Notes: a model not told the origin generated them from the letters alone. Shown: positions 48,672 through 60,106, numbered from the stretch's first letter. The stretch: 64,000 bases of DNA from Rhynchopus sp. YZ270_cl-10 (GCA_964035575.1 OZ037885.1:806001-870000); one strand, 5' to 3'. Program-made: numbers and translations.

Positions 48672-48861
48672 GATAAAACAACTTGTTGTCAATTCTAAAA
48701 AGATTGGAGGCAGCGCTGCAGGGCAAACAAAACGGATTGAAAAAAACAGAAGCTTGCTTGTTTTCTTTGAGTACTCAATTAACCACAACAACCGTACTTC
48801 AGTTTAACACATTTTTTCACCTTTTTGTTTGAGCGCACAAACAAAAGACCCGATCTTTTTT
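48672..48861 (+). repeat. Family F repeat, copy 1
   Basis: About 190 bp matching 60127-60330 at nearly 90 percent by eye (AAAACAACTTGTTGTCAA, AGATTGGAGGCAGCGCTGC, GAGTACTCAATTAACCACAA, GCGCACAAACAAAAGACCCG) and ending in a T run. No coding sequence. Confidence 0.8.
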
Positions 48862-49624
48862 AGGGTTTTTAGCTCAAAAACTCCCAGAAAAAATAATAGG
48901 GGACACCCTGTATATGGACCCTCATGCTATTCTGTGGAGGAGAACGTGTATGAATGTTATGTGCTTTAGTTCCTTTCTCCTTGGGGGGAAAAAAAATATG
49001 TGCGCACACACGGTGTCGCACGCCCCCCTCTCTCAACTTTCTGCTTTTTTTCTCCCCCCTTTTTTCTTTGAAGCCAGGCTTATCGCTAAATTTCTACCTT
49101 CTCTACTGTCTCCAACAGCTACGGTTGATAGTTGAGGCTTATTTTTTGGGTTTCCCTTCCCCTCTTACCAAAAGGTCTGGGGGAAAAAAAATGCAGTCCA
49201 AAAAACGCCGCCAAATTCCCAAAAAATTGCCTTTTTTTTGTCTGAAACATCTTATGCCCCCCCCCTCCATTACGCACACCGCGTTTTTTTGTGTGACATC
49301 GTGCCTGAAATAATAGAATTTCACTTCTATTTGATCAAAAAAAATTAAAAAAAAAAAAAAAAACCCCATTACGCACACCTCTCCCCCCACCCAAGGAATG
49401 CTTTGTCCTGTAGTCATCGCCATTCTGAGATGGTCGCTATCCATCAGAATCCATCACACAGCCAAGACATTGCCCAGGGGGGAGGCTCAGTATACTTCGA
49501 ATCCTATTTTTATTTTTTCTCTTCGTCATCTTCCCCTCCCTTAAAACAAAAAAGTAACAACCGTATCAAAGACTGATTTCCCCCCCTTTCTTTTTCCCCC
49601 ATTGGACGTAGAAGATCTGTATTA

Positions 49625-49725
49625 CAGTCATCCAACAAAGGTTGGTGGGGTAAAAACATTGGTGGATTTGGGGGCTCGAAAAAGTTTGGTGGGTTTTTAC
49701 CCCACCAAACTTTGTTGGATGACTG
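49625..49725. mobile_element. TA-flanked MITE, 101 bp
   Basis: CAGTCATCCAACAAAG at the left and CTTTGTTGGATGACTG at the right are perfect inverted repeats; they extend with one mismatch through TTGGTGGGGTAAAAAC. TA borders both ends (49623-49624, 49726-49727). Tc1/mariner-type, non-autonomous; the ends start CAGT as in the autonomous element at 62018 but are otherwise different. Confidence 0.85.
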
Positions 49726-49887
49726 TATTCCACTGACAGTTCCATGGGTGGTGATAGCAGAGAGGAGCTGAGAGGAGAAGTTCGTCGTTGTCCTTTTTTG
49801 GGCCGGCCCATACCTCTGTGCGTGATGATGGCGTGTGCCGTCCCACCGGTTTGACTTCTGCTTGAAGCTTTCACCCAACTTCTTTTG

Positions 49888-50010
49888 ATATCAGAAACGA
49901 AATGGATTGTAGACCTGCATGGTTTTGGGTGTCCACCCCGGTACAACCGGTTATTGTTACCAAAGGTACATTGTTTACGAGAGGGCTTTTGTATTTCAAC
50001 TCTACTTTGA
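49888..50010 (+). repeat. Family B repeat upstream of the carboxylesterase
   Basis: TATCAGAAACGAAATGGATT subtype, with GGTACAACCGGTTATTGTTACC and GTATTTCAACTCTACTTTG. It ends about 60 bp before the carboxylesterase start codon. Confidence 0.8.
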
Positions 50011-50073
50011 TTTCACACCACACCCCACTCAAACCGCCAACATGCCCCTCTTTTTCAAGGAAATACCAAAAAG

Positions 50074-51750
50074 ATGTCGATACCCAGCGTTATTTGGCGT
50101 GCATTGATCAATGAAGTGCGTTGTCTTCTGAGATGGCTTTCATTTCTTTCTGCGACCCGGATTGTTGAGACAGAACATGGCCCTGTCCGCGGGAGGAAGA
50201 GAGCCGACACGACCGCGTTTCTTGGAATACCTTATGCAGGCAGCGTCGCAGGCGAGGCTAGATGGAAGGCACCGCAACGCCCTCAGGCATGGACATCACC
50301 ACGGGACTGCCTTCATGCAGGACCCTGCGCACCACAGGACCTTGCAGGGCTTGCGAGCACCACCCACTCTTTGGTGTACATGATCGCGGTGGTGTTGCTT
50401 CGCTATGCCAAAGGATTCATCCGCACCCCACAGATTTACAAAGGAAGTGAAGAGGAGTGCCTCAACCTCAATGTTTGGACGCCAACCGATGAAGCTAACG
50501 CCAAACTCCCTGTGATGGTCTTCATCCACGGCGGCGCCTTCTTCTTAGGGAGCGGAGGCCCACCACTGTACTCTGGGGAGAACTTCTCGAAGGAGGCTGT
50601 CTTGGTGTCGGTGAACTATCGGCTGGGGTTGTTGGGGTTTTTGAATGTTCCTGGGTGTGATGCGAACCGGGGGTTGAGGGACCAGCTCTTTGCGTTGGAA
50701 TGGGTGAGAAATAACATTGCAAACTTCGGAGGGGATCCCACTAATGTCACCATCTTCGGAGAATCCGCTGGAGGAATGTCCTGCGCAAACCTTATGGCAT
50801 CTCCGTTGCGAATTTACCAAGGGAAACCGCTTTTTACAAAGGCGATTTGCATGAGTGGGGCAACACAATGCGTGCACTCTCAAGAACAGGCGAAGCAGGT
50901 GTACACAGAATGTCTTGAATTGCTGCCTAACGGAGTGGATACGACGTTGTCGGATCTGTCCACCCTCCCATACTCAGTTCTTCACAAAGCACAGCAGCGT
51001 TACATCAAAACACACATCAAAGCATTCGATTCCGGCAACAGAGCAGACCTCATCCGCATCGGCCCTCACGTTGACGACTCTGTCCTTCCAACCCACCCCT
51101 CTACAGTAATCTCTAATGGAACTGCCTCCGATGTCTCACTTCTTGCAGGAACAACCGAACACGAGTACAGCCTTTTCACTTCATTTACGAGAGGTAAAGA
51201 GGATTTAGATAGCATTCTTCCTACGGTGCTTGATGCCATGCTTCAGGGGGCGGGGACTAAGGCAGAGGAGGTGGTGTCACACTATGCGGAAAGTGACTAT
51301 GTCACAGCCTTTTCGGGGCTGGATAATCATAGAGTGTTTAACGCGGTGATGACGGATTTGGTGTTTAGGATTCCGTGTGAGAGGTTGGCGCATCTTCATG
51401 CGGCTGCAGGAGGACAGGCTAGGGTATACCGCTGGGAAGAACCTGCAGCTGCCCGCTCTCTCGGAGCGGCGCATGGTTCAGAGCTGGCACCCCTCTTCGG
51501 AACACACTTCGGCATCCCACTCCTCTCTGGCTGCAAGACAACGACCTGCAACGCTGGCCTCTCCCTCAGAGATATCTTTGTAAAGTTTGCAGCGAACCAA
51601 CCCCTCGCCTTCGAAGGGTGGGAGCAGTTTTCGGCAGACAATAGATCAGTTCTGACGGTAGGAGGGAAAAATTGTGCGAAAATTCAAAACAATCCCGATT
51701 GTCTCGGAATCTGGGGAGACCTCGCGCAATATGATTTTGTGAATCCATAA
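50074..51750 (+). CDS. Type-B carboxylesterase (alpha/beta hydrolase)
   Basis: 558 residues in one exon, full length for the family. It hydrolyses carboxylic esters. Visible features: the early strand GPVRGRKRADTTAFLGIPYA, EECLNLNVWTP, oxyanion-hole HGGAFFLG, and the triad S231 (FGESAGG), E364 (GTTEHEYSLF) and H467 (AAHGSELAPLFG), with the usual GLRDQLFALEWVRNNIANFG before the serine. The N-terminus (LLRWLSFLSATRI) is only weakly hydrophobic, so secretion is uncertain; a mid-protein stretch MIAVVLLRYAKGF is unusual. It does not show cholinesterase-specific residues that would allow a finer call. The ATG at 50074 follows a CTCTTTTTCAAG acceptor-like site. Confidence 0.92.
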   Translation: MSIPSVIWRALINEVRCLLRWLSFLSATRIVETEHGPVRGRKRADTTAFLGIPYAGSVAGEARWKAPQRPQAWTSPRDCLHAGPCAPQDLAGLASTTHSLVYMIAVVLLRYAKGFIRTPQIYKGSEEECLNLNVWTPTDEANAKLPVMVFIHGGAFFLGSGGPPLYSGENFSKEAVLVSVNYRLGLLGFLNVPGCDANRGLRDQLFALEWVRNNIANFGGDPTNVTIFGESAGGMSCANLMASPLRIYQGKPLFTKAICMSGATQCVHSQEQAKQVYTECLELLPNGVDTTLSDLSTLPYSVLHKAQQRYIKTHIKAFDSGNRADLIRIGPHVDDSVLPTHPSTVISNGTASDVSLLAGTTEHEYSLFTSFTRGKEDLDSILPTVLDAMLQGAGTKAEEVVSHYAESDYVTAFSGLDNHRVFNAVMTDLVFRIPCERLAHLHAAAGGQARVYRWEEPAAARSLGAAHGSELAPLFGTHFGIPLLSGCKTTTCNAGLSLRDIFVKFAANQPLAFEGWEQFSADNRSVLTVGGKNCAKIQNNPDCLGIWGDLAQYDFVNP

Positions 51751-51992
51751 AAACGGGGGGAAAATATTAAAAAAGGACAGAGTAGAGAGAGAGAGAGAGT
51801 CCTCCGAATCATGGGGGCAGGTACTCAAAAAAATACGAATATCTTACCATAAAAATCCATTAAAACCCGCATAAAAACCCACCGTTTCATTGAAAATCTT
51901 ATAAGCGTATGCGAGAGAGAGCGGGGCGGGTCAATATATGAAGTGCTACAGAGAGAGGGTGAGCGTCTCGCCCTTCCCCTTTCCCCCCACCC

Positions 51993-52122
51993 TAATGGTG
52001 GCAGTATTGTGATGGGAGCCCATTGGAATACGCAAAATACATCACAATTCATGTGAATTGTGATGTATTTTGATGTATTTTGCGTATTCCAATGGGCTCC
52101 CATCACAATACTGCCACCATTA
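51993..52122. mobile_element. Near-perfect long palindrome, 130 bp
   Basis: Arms of about 59 bp run from TAATGGTGGCAGTATTGTGA to its complement ending at 52122; they are identical except for an 11-bp duplication (AAAATACATCA-like) in the right arm. The outermost bases are TA on both sides, so it may be a fold-back MITE with a TA target. The identity of arms suggests youth or gene conversion. Confidence 0.75.
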
Positions 52123-52721
52123 CCCCTCCCTCCCTCCCTCCCTCCCTCCCCCTTAATGCATAGGGTGCTTCGTTGCTTTGTTGCTTTGCAAGTAGTCCAG
52201 TTCGGGAATGCTGCGCCATGATACAAGGCGTCTCTGATGCTCCCCACAAGGATACATAATCTCATGCAAACACCTAGCAGGGGATGGAAAAGACCTGGAA
52301 ACAAAAGCAACAACTTTGAAACCAGAGTTTTTAAAATCCCTGAACAGTTTCCCCCCCTTTTTTTTGTATCTCGCAACCTCTACAACTCTTTTACGGCAGG
52401 GAACCGGATGAGGTGCTTCTTCCGGCTTTTTTAACATCCCCAATACAACGTGTCCCCCATGGTAAAAAGCAACGGACAATTCTCCCGTCCGTTTTCCCCC
52501 CGAATGGGGTGACTAAAAAAAAAGATAAATATTCCGCTTGAAGATTTACTAATTCAAAAAAAAGTGCATTCCTCCTTTTTCCCTATAGATAGGACCTATT
52601 GCTTAGCGTAGCATAGCAGATCCTGCTAGAGATGAGTGCAGAATGGTGTGGGTGCTCAAATGGCTGGTATCGGGTAGCAGAGTTCGTGGAGATTCCCGGT
52701 TTACGCCTGTTTTTTTTTATC

Positions 52722-53017
52722 AGATGTAAACCACGAAATAGATGTAGGGCATGCATGGTTGGGTGTCCATCCCCCGGTACAGCCGGTTATTGTACCAAGG
52801 TGCACTGTTAACGAGAGGGCTGTTGTATTTCAAGTCAACTTTTATTCTCATGTTTGTGTGTGCTTATGTTGGCAAACGTTTTGTCTCTTATTTTTACTTT
52901 CGGGGTTCGATAAACCGCGGTCAGTGCCTGCGTCCCAGAGGCGTTTTGCACTATCAACTTCACCTTTCCTTTTGTTAGGCGAAGCTCAGAGTTTCATCTT
53001 ACAAACTTTTTCTCCCC
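52722..53017 (+). repeat. Tandem cluster of families B, C and A
   Basis: Family B (52722-52848, GATGTAAACCACGAAATAGA to CAAGTCAACTTTTATT), family C (52902-52972, GGGGTTCGATAAACCGCGG to CTATCAACTTCACC) and a shortened family A (52976-53017, TTCATCTTACAAACTTTT) follow in one orientation immediately upstream of the kinase gene. Confidence 0.8.
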
Positions 53018-53118
53018 CTTCATCTCCCCCTATCCTCCTCCACAGCCCCTCTTCCCCCACCCGTTCTTTGTTGCTTGGGTGAGTGACAACTCCAACCCCC
53101 AATGGTGGTGGTGCGAAC

Positions 53119-55642
53119 ATGGAGAACATGTTCACGGTCCCCGACATGGCACGGCGCCAGTCGGAGACTGTTGGTGCCAAACGGCATGTGGCGCGCTACG
53201 CAGATACGTACCGTACCTGCAACCAGCTTGGGAAGGGGGGCTTTGGCACAGTGAAGGCGTGCGTGCATATAGAGGAAGGGGAGGAGTACGCAGTCAAGGT
53301 GGTCGTCAAAGTGGCGCATTCCACTGTGCACCATGAAGTGGAGATTCTGCAGGTGTGTCTTCTGTTGTATTGTGGGGTGGGGGTGGGTAAAGAAAGAACA
53401 TAGGTCATTCTGAGTCTGCTTTTTTCTCTGAAAACGTGGCTTTTTTGTTGTGTTGTTTTAGTCATATTTTTTATAGGCGTTTGCACTATCAACTTCACTT
53501 TTATATGCCTGTGTCTGCAGTAAAGGTTGTGCTCGACAGTTTTTTTAAAGTACCAAGAATTTGTCAAGAGGAAATAGAATCGACAGTAGGTGCGCACCTA
53601 AATTGGTTTTTCATGCAGTATTTGTTTTATCACAACTCACACACTGAAAAAACACAGCAAATTTGCAGATTGATAAACGAAAAAGTGGATGCTTCAATGC
53701 AACACAAAACTTTGAGACAAAGAGACACGCGTACCTTTTTATTTACTTTGCCACATCCTGAAGTCAGATTCTATTTTGAACAGTGGCTAAGGATGAGGGG
53801 CTACGTACTGTAGTACGCAAATAACCCACATACACACACACCCACTGCAGCTGCTGCGTAGCACACACCCCAACTTCGTGCAGCTCAAAGAGTCTTTCGA
53901 AACAAAGTCCAAGATCTACATCGTCATGGAAATGGTCAGAGGTATACACACTACACACACCCCCCAATGCGCTTCAATGCCTTTTTCTTCCCTGCTTTGT
54001 CAATTTTGTTCCATCAATGGAGCACACAATTTTGCACACTGGGGCGCAACACACACGGCGCGCGAGCCAAAAACCCACGTCGGCATTTTTTTCCCCCCGC
54101 ACATTTTTGACACCTCCACAACTCTTTCCCCCTCCGCATCCTTGTCTCACCATATATGGCACAAAAACTTACTGGCGAATCCCCAACAATCCCACACCGG
54201 CGTATAAACATCCCCTGTATCAAAGCTCTCCCCACCACTCACCTACCACAGGCGGAATGCTCCTCAAGCAGATCGAACGCAGCAAGAACTTCTCCGAGGC
54301 CACCGCCCGCCGCATGGTTTGGCAACTCCTGATCGCTGTCGAATTTATGCACGGCAAGGGGATTGTCCACCGCGACCTGAAACCTGCCAACCTGCTTTTG
54401 AGCGAGACCAACATTGACGCGACCATCAAAATCTGCGACTTCGGCTTCGCACGCCTTGTGGGCGAGGAAAGCAGCATCACCGGCCGCACCGGCACCCTCC
54501 GCTTCATGGCCCCCGAGGTGCTCTCACACAACACTGCATACGGCAAACCCTGCGATATGTGGTCCCTTGGTGTCATATTCTATGTCATGCTCTGCGGCAC
54601 CCCTCCTTTCCACAGCCAAAAGGGAGGCAGTCCCGACGAGCGCGGTGCTGTCACACAACAGATCCTTGCAGGGAACGTTGCCTTTACACACCCCGTCTGG
54701 GACTCTGTATCGTCCGGATGCAAGCAGTTCCTTCGTCTCCTCTTAACGGTGGACCCTGTAGAGAGGATTACTGCTTCAGAAGGGTTGGCGCATCCGTGGG
54801 TTCGAGATGATTCATCTCCGCATCTTTCGTTGTGTGCGTTGCGGGATATAAATGAGGAGGGGATGGGGCTAAGGGCGGTGGGGTTGGCTGTGATGGCAGC
54901 GCATCGGCTGCTTTATTTTGTGAGGAGGAAAGGGGCGGGGAGTGCGCTGAGCTGCATAGAAACGACGTTGTCCCATCTCCTGCAACGTCGCATGAGGGTG
55001 CGTAGGGTGGCATCTGCAGGAGACGCTACTGCAGTCGCAGAAATCCTTCGTAGTGACGCTGCCTTTGGCAAGATTGTTCTCTCCTTCAGCGCAGCAGGCA
55101 GTGGAATAGATGATATATCCGCCCCGCTCCTCCTCGATGGGCTTGTAGGGCATGAGTGCGTACAGCGGGTGGACCTTTCAGACAATCCGTTGACGCATGA
55201 ATCGGAGCGTTCTTTGATTCGTTTGGTAGCAGGGACTGCAGGGTTGCAGATGCTTTCTTTAAAGGGGACAGAGATGGAGGCGTCTGTGGTGCAAAGGGTA
55301 GTGCAGAGGGTAGGTATGGGAGGGGGTGTCGCGAGAACGGCAAGTCCCGTGAATGATGTGCTATTGCCCCGTGCATTGTCCTTGCAAGAGGCAAGAGTGT
55401 CCTCGGTTCGGAGTGGAAAGCGAGAAAGGGGTCTGGGTGCACCAAAAAAACCTGCCGTGCCCACCATCGCAACGTTAAAGAAGGAGAGCAAGCAGAAAAC
55501 GGTCTTCCCGTTGTCGCCTGCCAGAGGGGAGAGGGAGAAGGGGGGTGGAGGGGGCGGTGGTGGTAGTGGTGGTGGTGGTGTGTCACTCCCAAGCTGCGCG
55601 CTTCTGCCGTTGAAACAGCGGGTTGGGGGAAGGCAAGCCTAA
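53119..55642 (+). CDS. Ser/Thr protein kinase, CAMK-like, with LRR-like tail, three exons
   Basis: Exons 53119-53352, 53851-53941 and 54252-55642 join to 571 residues. Kinase domain about 33-300: glycine loop GKGGFG (39-44), catalytic Lys in YAVKV (K60), HRDLKPANLL (D150), DFGFAR (D171), activation-loop end GTLRFMAPEV, CDMWSLGVIFYVMLCGTPPF, and the CAMK-type ending ERITASEGLAHPWV. All catalytic residues are present. The C-terminal part contains a short helix/LRR-like stretch (DDISAPLLLDGL, VQRVDLSDNPLT, LQMLSLKGTEM), then a disordered basic region with a Gly run (GGGGGGGGSGGGG). No EF hands or PH domain, so it is neither a CDPK nor PKB; a specific ortholog is not claimed. Intron 1 contains a family C tail. 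Confidence 0.88.
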
Positions 55643-57059
55643 CGCTAAATAGTGACGAAAATCGCATTTTTTAGCCCCCTCTCCCACGTACAGAAATTTC
55701 CCGTAAGAAAATGGACTTTTCAAACATTTGGAATTCCACTACGCGGTTTAGCAACAGGCCTGATTTGAGGACATCTTTTGTTCTTTTTTTTTTGTTAGCT
55801 TTTCTGACCCTTTTTTGTTTTTACCACCGTTTACACAGTTGTAAAAGCTCGTGTTGTATTTTTTTTTCTTTTCAGATGGGGGTTTCATGCTTTCCCTATT
55901 TCAAATACCCGTTTTGTTTTTTGTTTGCGGAGTGTCAGTGCCTGCGTCCCAGAGGCGTTTGCACTATCAACTTCACTTTTGTTTTTTCTTCTTGTACCCT
56001 AACCTCGTGGTTGCTATCCTGATTGTCTAAAAACAAACAAAAAAATTCCGGGACCTACATTACACAGACCTGTATCTTCAAGGTGGGTGTCGATATTGAG
56101 TGGAGTTACCATTGTTATCCTGGACGCCGTTAGTCACTTTTTCTACGTGGATTGTAGCTGAGTTAATGAGCCGTCTGCAGATGCCACTAAGCGGAGGGCA
56201 TATCTCATGCCTACGTCGCAATGGCTCATGAGATAGGTGGATCTGACACAGTCACGAGAGTTTGTTTTTGAAGTAAAGTTTTATTTTTTTTTTGGAGTCT
56301 TGCCACTCGAGATGCTGTCCAGGGTAGCCTCTTCTTGCCAAAGGGTCGCCCCCTCTAATCTTGCCTATGCTAGAGGGCGCCTCGCGGAGAGGCGAGTGTG
56401 TGTGTGTGTGTGCCTTTTTTCCCCCCAGTCTTTTTGTCCCTCACCAACTTCCAAGTTTCAACACTGTACTTTATTTACCAGGATGAAGCATGGGAGGCTT
56501 AGGTTCATATTACAAACTTTTCTTTTGTCACCTCATGAAATGAAGGGGGAAATAGAAACAAAGCATTTTGAACACACTTTGCGGTTCTAGGGACGAACCG
56601 CGCTGCAGAGCCACTCCTCACCCAAACAGGTCGAGGTGTGTGCGTTTCACCACAACCTCTCCCATGGGTTTTATCGTGTGATGAGTGTTAAGTTTCTATT
56701 TTTATTTTTTTGAATGGAAGTTCGAAGGCGTGCAGGACAGTGAAGGAAAATGACTTTGATTTGTGGTTTTCATTGTAAGCCAAAAACGGTGAAACCACAA
56801 TTAAAACCACAACTCAAATCATTTACCTTCACCTTCGTGTATGCTGCTTCCAACCTCTGTTCATTTGACAGTTCCCCCCCTCTCCCACCCAAAGAGGCCC
56901 CTTTGCCCCTTTGGAGTTGAGCAACCACCCCCCACGCCGAGCTTCACTTACAGTCGACAAAAAAAGCTTTGCTCCAAATAAGTTTTGGAACAATTTGACG
57001 CCCTTTTTTGCCATCAAATATATCTCCCACTCCCACTCAAAATAACCCCACCTTTGCAG
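55643..57059. other. Intergenic or upstream intron sequence
   Basis: No exon could be assigned. A family C copy is at 55922-55982, a GT repeat near 56398, and a family A copy at 56478-56530. A short frame from 55711 (MDFSNIWNSTTRFSNRPDL) is the only candidate for a first exon of the downstream coiled-coil gene, but the frame and splice sites cannot be shown to fit. Confidence 0.45.
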
Positions 57060-60000
57060 AAAGTACACAACAGCGAGCTGTTCCAAGAAAGTGGTCACAC
57101 AGGGTTCAGCTGTACGTGACGTCGTGCGGAAGGTGAGCGGGGGGTGGGGGGGGTGGGGAAGGGAGGCACTGTGTGGCGCCCCCCCTTGTCCTCCTTCCCC
57201 CCCTGACCACATATCACACTACACTGCATGCTGGGAGGGGCTTTGGGGTGGGGTATTCCGCATCCCGTTGTCCCTGTAGGACCCCTTGCACCGGCCCAGC
57301 CACTGCACGACGTGGTGCAGAAGGCCTTAGAGGTATGTCAGTTCAAAGCACGACGCACAACCTCCAAGGCCACCTGCTTTAAGTTTTCCTGGAAAAAAAT
57401 ATGCTCATTTTTGGACCTTTTATTATGTTTAGAAGGTGACATGAAGTACAAGAGGCGGTTGATCTTTATAATATTTTCTTAAATTACGAACTCCGGCTGG
57501 CGAAAATGACATCATCCCTGACAACAAACTTGTAACCCACGCAGCTGATGCTGTGCGATAACGAATATGATCAAAGGTGACTAAGCATGAGAGGCTTAGG
57601 GTTCATATTATGAACTTCTCTTCTTTTTTAGATGTAAACCACGAAATGGATGTAGGACTGCATGGTTGGGTGTTAAGGTACACTGTTCACGAGAGGGATT
57701 TTGTATTTCAACTCTACCTTTTTCCCCCCTTCAAAGGGTTCACCGCACGTTGTGAGGGTTTGATATTTGATTCATCTGGACCCTATACCGCTAACCATCC
57801 CACAGAGAGACGTATTGACAGAAGAGGTTGCTCGGGTGCGCCTCCAGAACGTACTGCTTGAGGAGCGTGCAGCTGTCGCAGAGCACAAGCTGTGCGAGGC
57901 AGGCGTGCAGCGCACCCTGCAGCACCAACACCACCACCTTCTCCCGCAGCCACCTACCCCAACCCCGTTGCCCACTGCGCTGGTGTCCACGCCGTTGCCA
58001 GCTTCGCCACCGACACAGCACAACACCACCACCATCACACCCCAGCAACAACAACACCAACACCAACCCTCCCTCAGCGGAACTGCCGTGCACACCACAG
58101 GCACACCAATCAAACCCTCAAACATGCCTCAAGAGACGTTGCAGGCGTCCTCGACGTCACACCACATGCCCATGCAACCCCAGCAGCAGCAGCAGCAACA
58201 GCAACAGCAACAAACGTACCACGCACAATCAGTTTCTCCTGTCCAAGGACACTCCTCTCATATTCATTCGCCCGACGCCCGGCAACGTTCTGGCTCGCCT
58301 GCAAGGGAGGTGGAAGCGGTGGCCAGGAGGATGCTTTCAGAGGCGAAGGAGGACAACACTCGGTTCCGTGATGAGATGAAGCAGTATGTGCGCGACACCC
58401 TGTCGGATCTGCAGCATGACCGGCAGAGTCGGAGAGAGGAGCAACAACCCACCTATCGACGCGAACCTTCCGAGCCGTACACACATCGCCACCGCCCGCA
58501 GTCACCACAACTCTTTTTGGACGAAGTAGCCAAGCAGGCAACACAGGCCGAGGTCTTGGCCGAACGAAGAAAAGGACTACTCGAGGTGAAGGAGGTGGAG
58601 ATGCTGCGTCTTAGACAAGAAGTTCACAAAGTCGAAGCAGAACTACAAACTATGCTACGCAGGAACGCAGTCCTGGAGGGAGAGGTGTCACGCCTGGAGG
58701 CTTTGTCCCGCCAGAACGCAGACGAACAGGATCGTCTTAGAAGACAACGCGCTGCTGCGGACGCTGATTCTGAGGCAGCAAGGAAAAAGCATTTGGAAGG
58801 GGACGTCGATATCGTAAAGCTTCGCGACCGTTTGACCCATGAGGAACGTCAGCACCGCCAACAGCAGGATGATATGCGGACACTCATCAGGGATCTTACA
58901 ACGAAGCTGGAGCAGACGGAGTCACGGCTTATCACTACAACAGAACAGCTTCAATCAAAGACAGCAGAGGCAGCGAAGTCTGTGTTGCAGCATGAAGCGG
59001 ATTTGAAAGACTTCATCTCACGTCCAAAGAGAGCCGATTTTGACACTTTGCTTCGACAGAAAGGTGATCTTCAAGGACGGTTCGACACTGCCGCTGTCCG
59101 TCTCGCAGAGCATGAAAGGGAGCTGTCGGAGCTGCGTACGCTATTGTTTCCATTGCTCCCAGCGAGTGTGCAGTTGCTTCCGTCAGATGGAGAAGCTGGT
59201 GTCCCATTATCCCGTAGAATCAGAGAAGTTGCAGAACGTTCCGAACCTCTCAACATCAACAGCAATACTGGGATAGATGAGATTCACAGATTGCTTCTGC
59301 TGCAAGGACAGCAGGGCACTGCGCACAGCACCCTCTCCCAGCTTCTTGGGCAAAACGAAAACACCGGCCTAATGTCGCTTCTGTCAGAGTTCTCGAAAGG
59401 GGGTAATGATATCCTTACGCAGCTTATGTTAGGAAAGCGGGACAACAATGGAACCTCTGGGATTCTTTTGTTGTTGGTGCAGCAGTTGCGGACTGAGGTT
59501 GATGCGAAGAAGGCGAGAATTGCAGAATTAGAGACAGAAAATGGGGTCCTTCGACAGAAGAACGGAATCCTAACAGAGGAGAGCGGGGAGGGGCTGGCTG
59601 CTGCAGCGAAAAGGCTGAGGGATGTTCATGACGACCGCAGCCATGCTGTCGAGCAAGGAGACAAACTACGCGCAGAAATCAAACGCCTAGAGGTGGAGCT
59701 CTCTGATAAGAACATCGAGATTCGACGACTCAGGACAGAGCTGGAAGATGGTTCGAGGTTGCGTGACAGCGACTCACAACGTACAATTGATACACTAACG
59801 CGAGACAAATCTCGTTTAGTGGAAAGGCTTCACGCACAGGAGACGCTGCAAGAGGAGCTTCTCAGACAGCTCAAATCAGCTATGTCCGATCCCACCGCTG
59901 CTCAAGCCATGGAGTTCGAACAACGTCGATTTGAACTCCAAAAAGTTGCCGACGATTTAAAACGTCCCGCAACCGAACCTCCTCCAGCAGGAGTCGGCGG

Positions 60001-60106
60001 GAGCATGAGCATGGTGGGGATGGGTGCGGGAATACCGCGTGCAACGGGGAACACCTTTCTTGCATCGCTGAGAGGGCCGAGATCGACGCCGCCTGCACCC
60101 TTTTAA
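57060..60106 (+). CDS. Long coiled-coil protein, 5' end not identified
   Basis: Exons 57060-57132, 57300-57332 and 57806-60106 join in frame (DVVRK, PLHDVVQKALE, RDVLTEEVARVRLQNVLLEE). The start is missing: the first exon is entered one base out of phase after TTTGCAG, so at least one upstream exon exists. The large exon has a Pro/Gln/His-rich disordered part with a poly-Gln run, then several hundred residues of heptad-patterned Glu/Lys/Arg/Leu-rich coiled coil (LAERRKGLLEVKEVEMLRLR; EAELQTMLRRNAVLEGEVSR; later LRAEIKRLEVELSDKNIEIR), and a Gly/Ser/Pro C-terminus. No motor or enzymatic domain. It is most likely a cytoskeletal, basal-body or tethering protein; no ortholog recognised. Family A and B copies lie in the last intron. 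Confidence 0.7.
57574..57722 (+). repeat. Family A and family B copies in tandem within an intron
   Basis: Family A (GTGACTAAGCATGAGAGGCT) at 57574-57625 is followed directly by family B (GATGTAAACCACGAAATGGA, shortened in the middle, ending TATTTCAACTCTACC and a T run). Both lie in the coiled-coil gene's last intron, 84 bp before the acceptor at 57805. Confidence 0.8.

Larger units (their letters stand above)
45691..50073. other. Large gene-free stretch filled with dispersed repeats
   Basis: No gene supported over 4.4 kb. From left: hairpin AACGTC..GACGTT at about 46115-46139; family C (46385-46465, 47055-47130, 47299-47352, 47572-47672) with a family B tail joined at 47673-47715; family A (46981-47030); an imperfect inverted repeat (48041-48190); family C tail (48266-48305); family F (48672-48861); a TA-flanked MITE (49625-49725); family B (49888-50010). 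The rest is T-rich single-copy sequence in which I see nothing. Confidence 0.6.
51751..53118. other. Intergenic with palindrome and B-C-A repeat cluster
   Basis: No gene seen. A GA tract follows the esterase; a long palindrome lies at 51993-52122, then a TCCC tract (52126-52152), about 570 bp of unremarkable sequence, and a B-C-A cluster at 52722-53017. CCTCCTCCACAG at about 53035 would be an acceptor for the kinase 5' leader. Confidence 0.6.
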
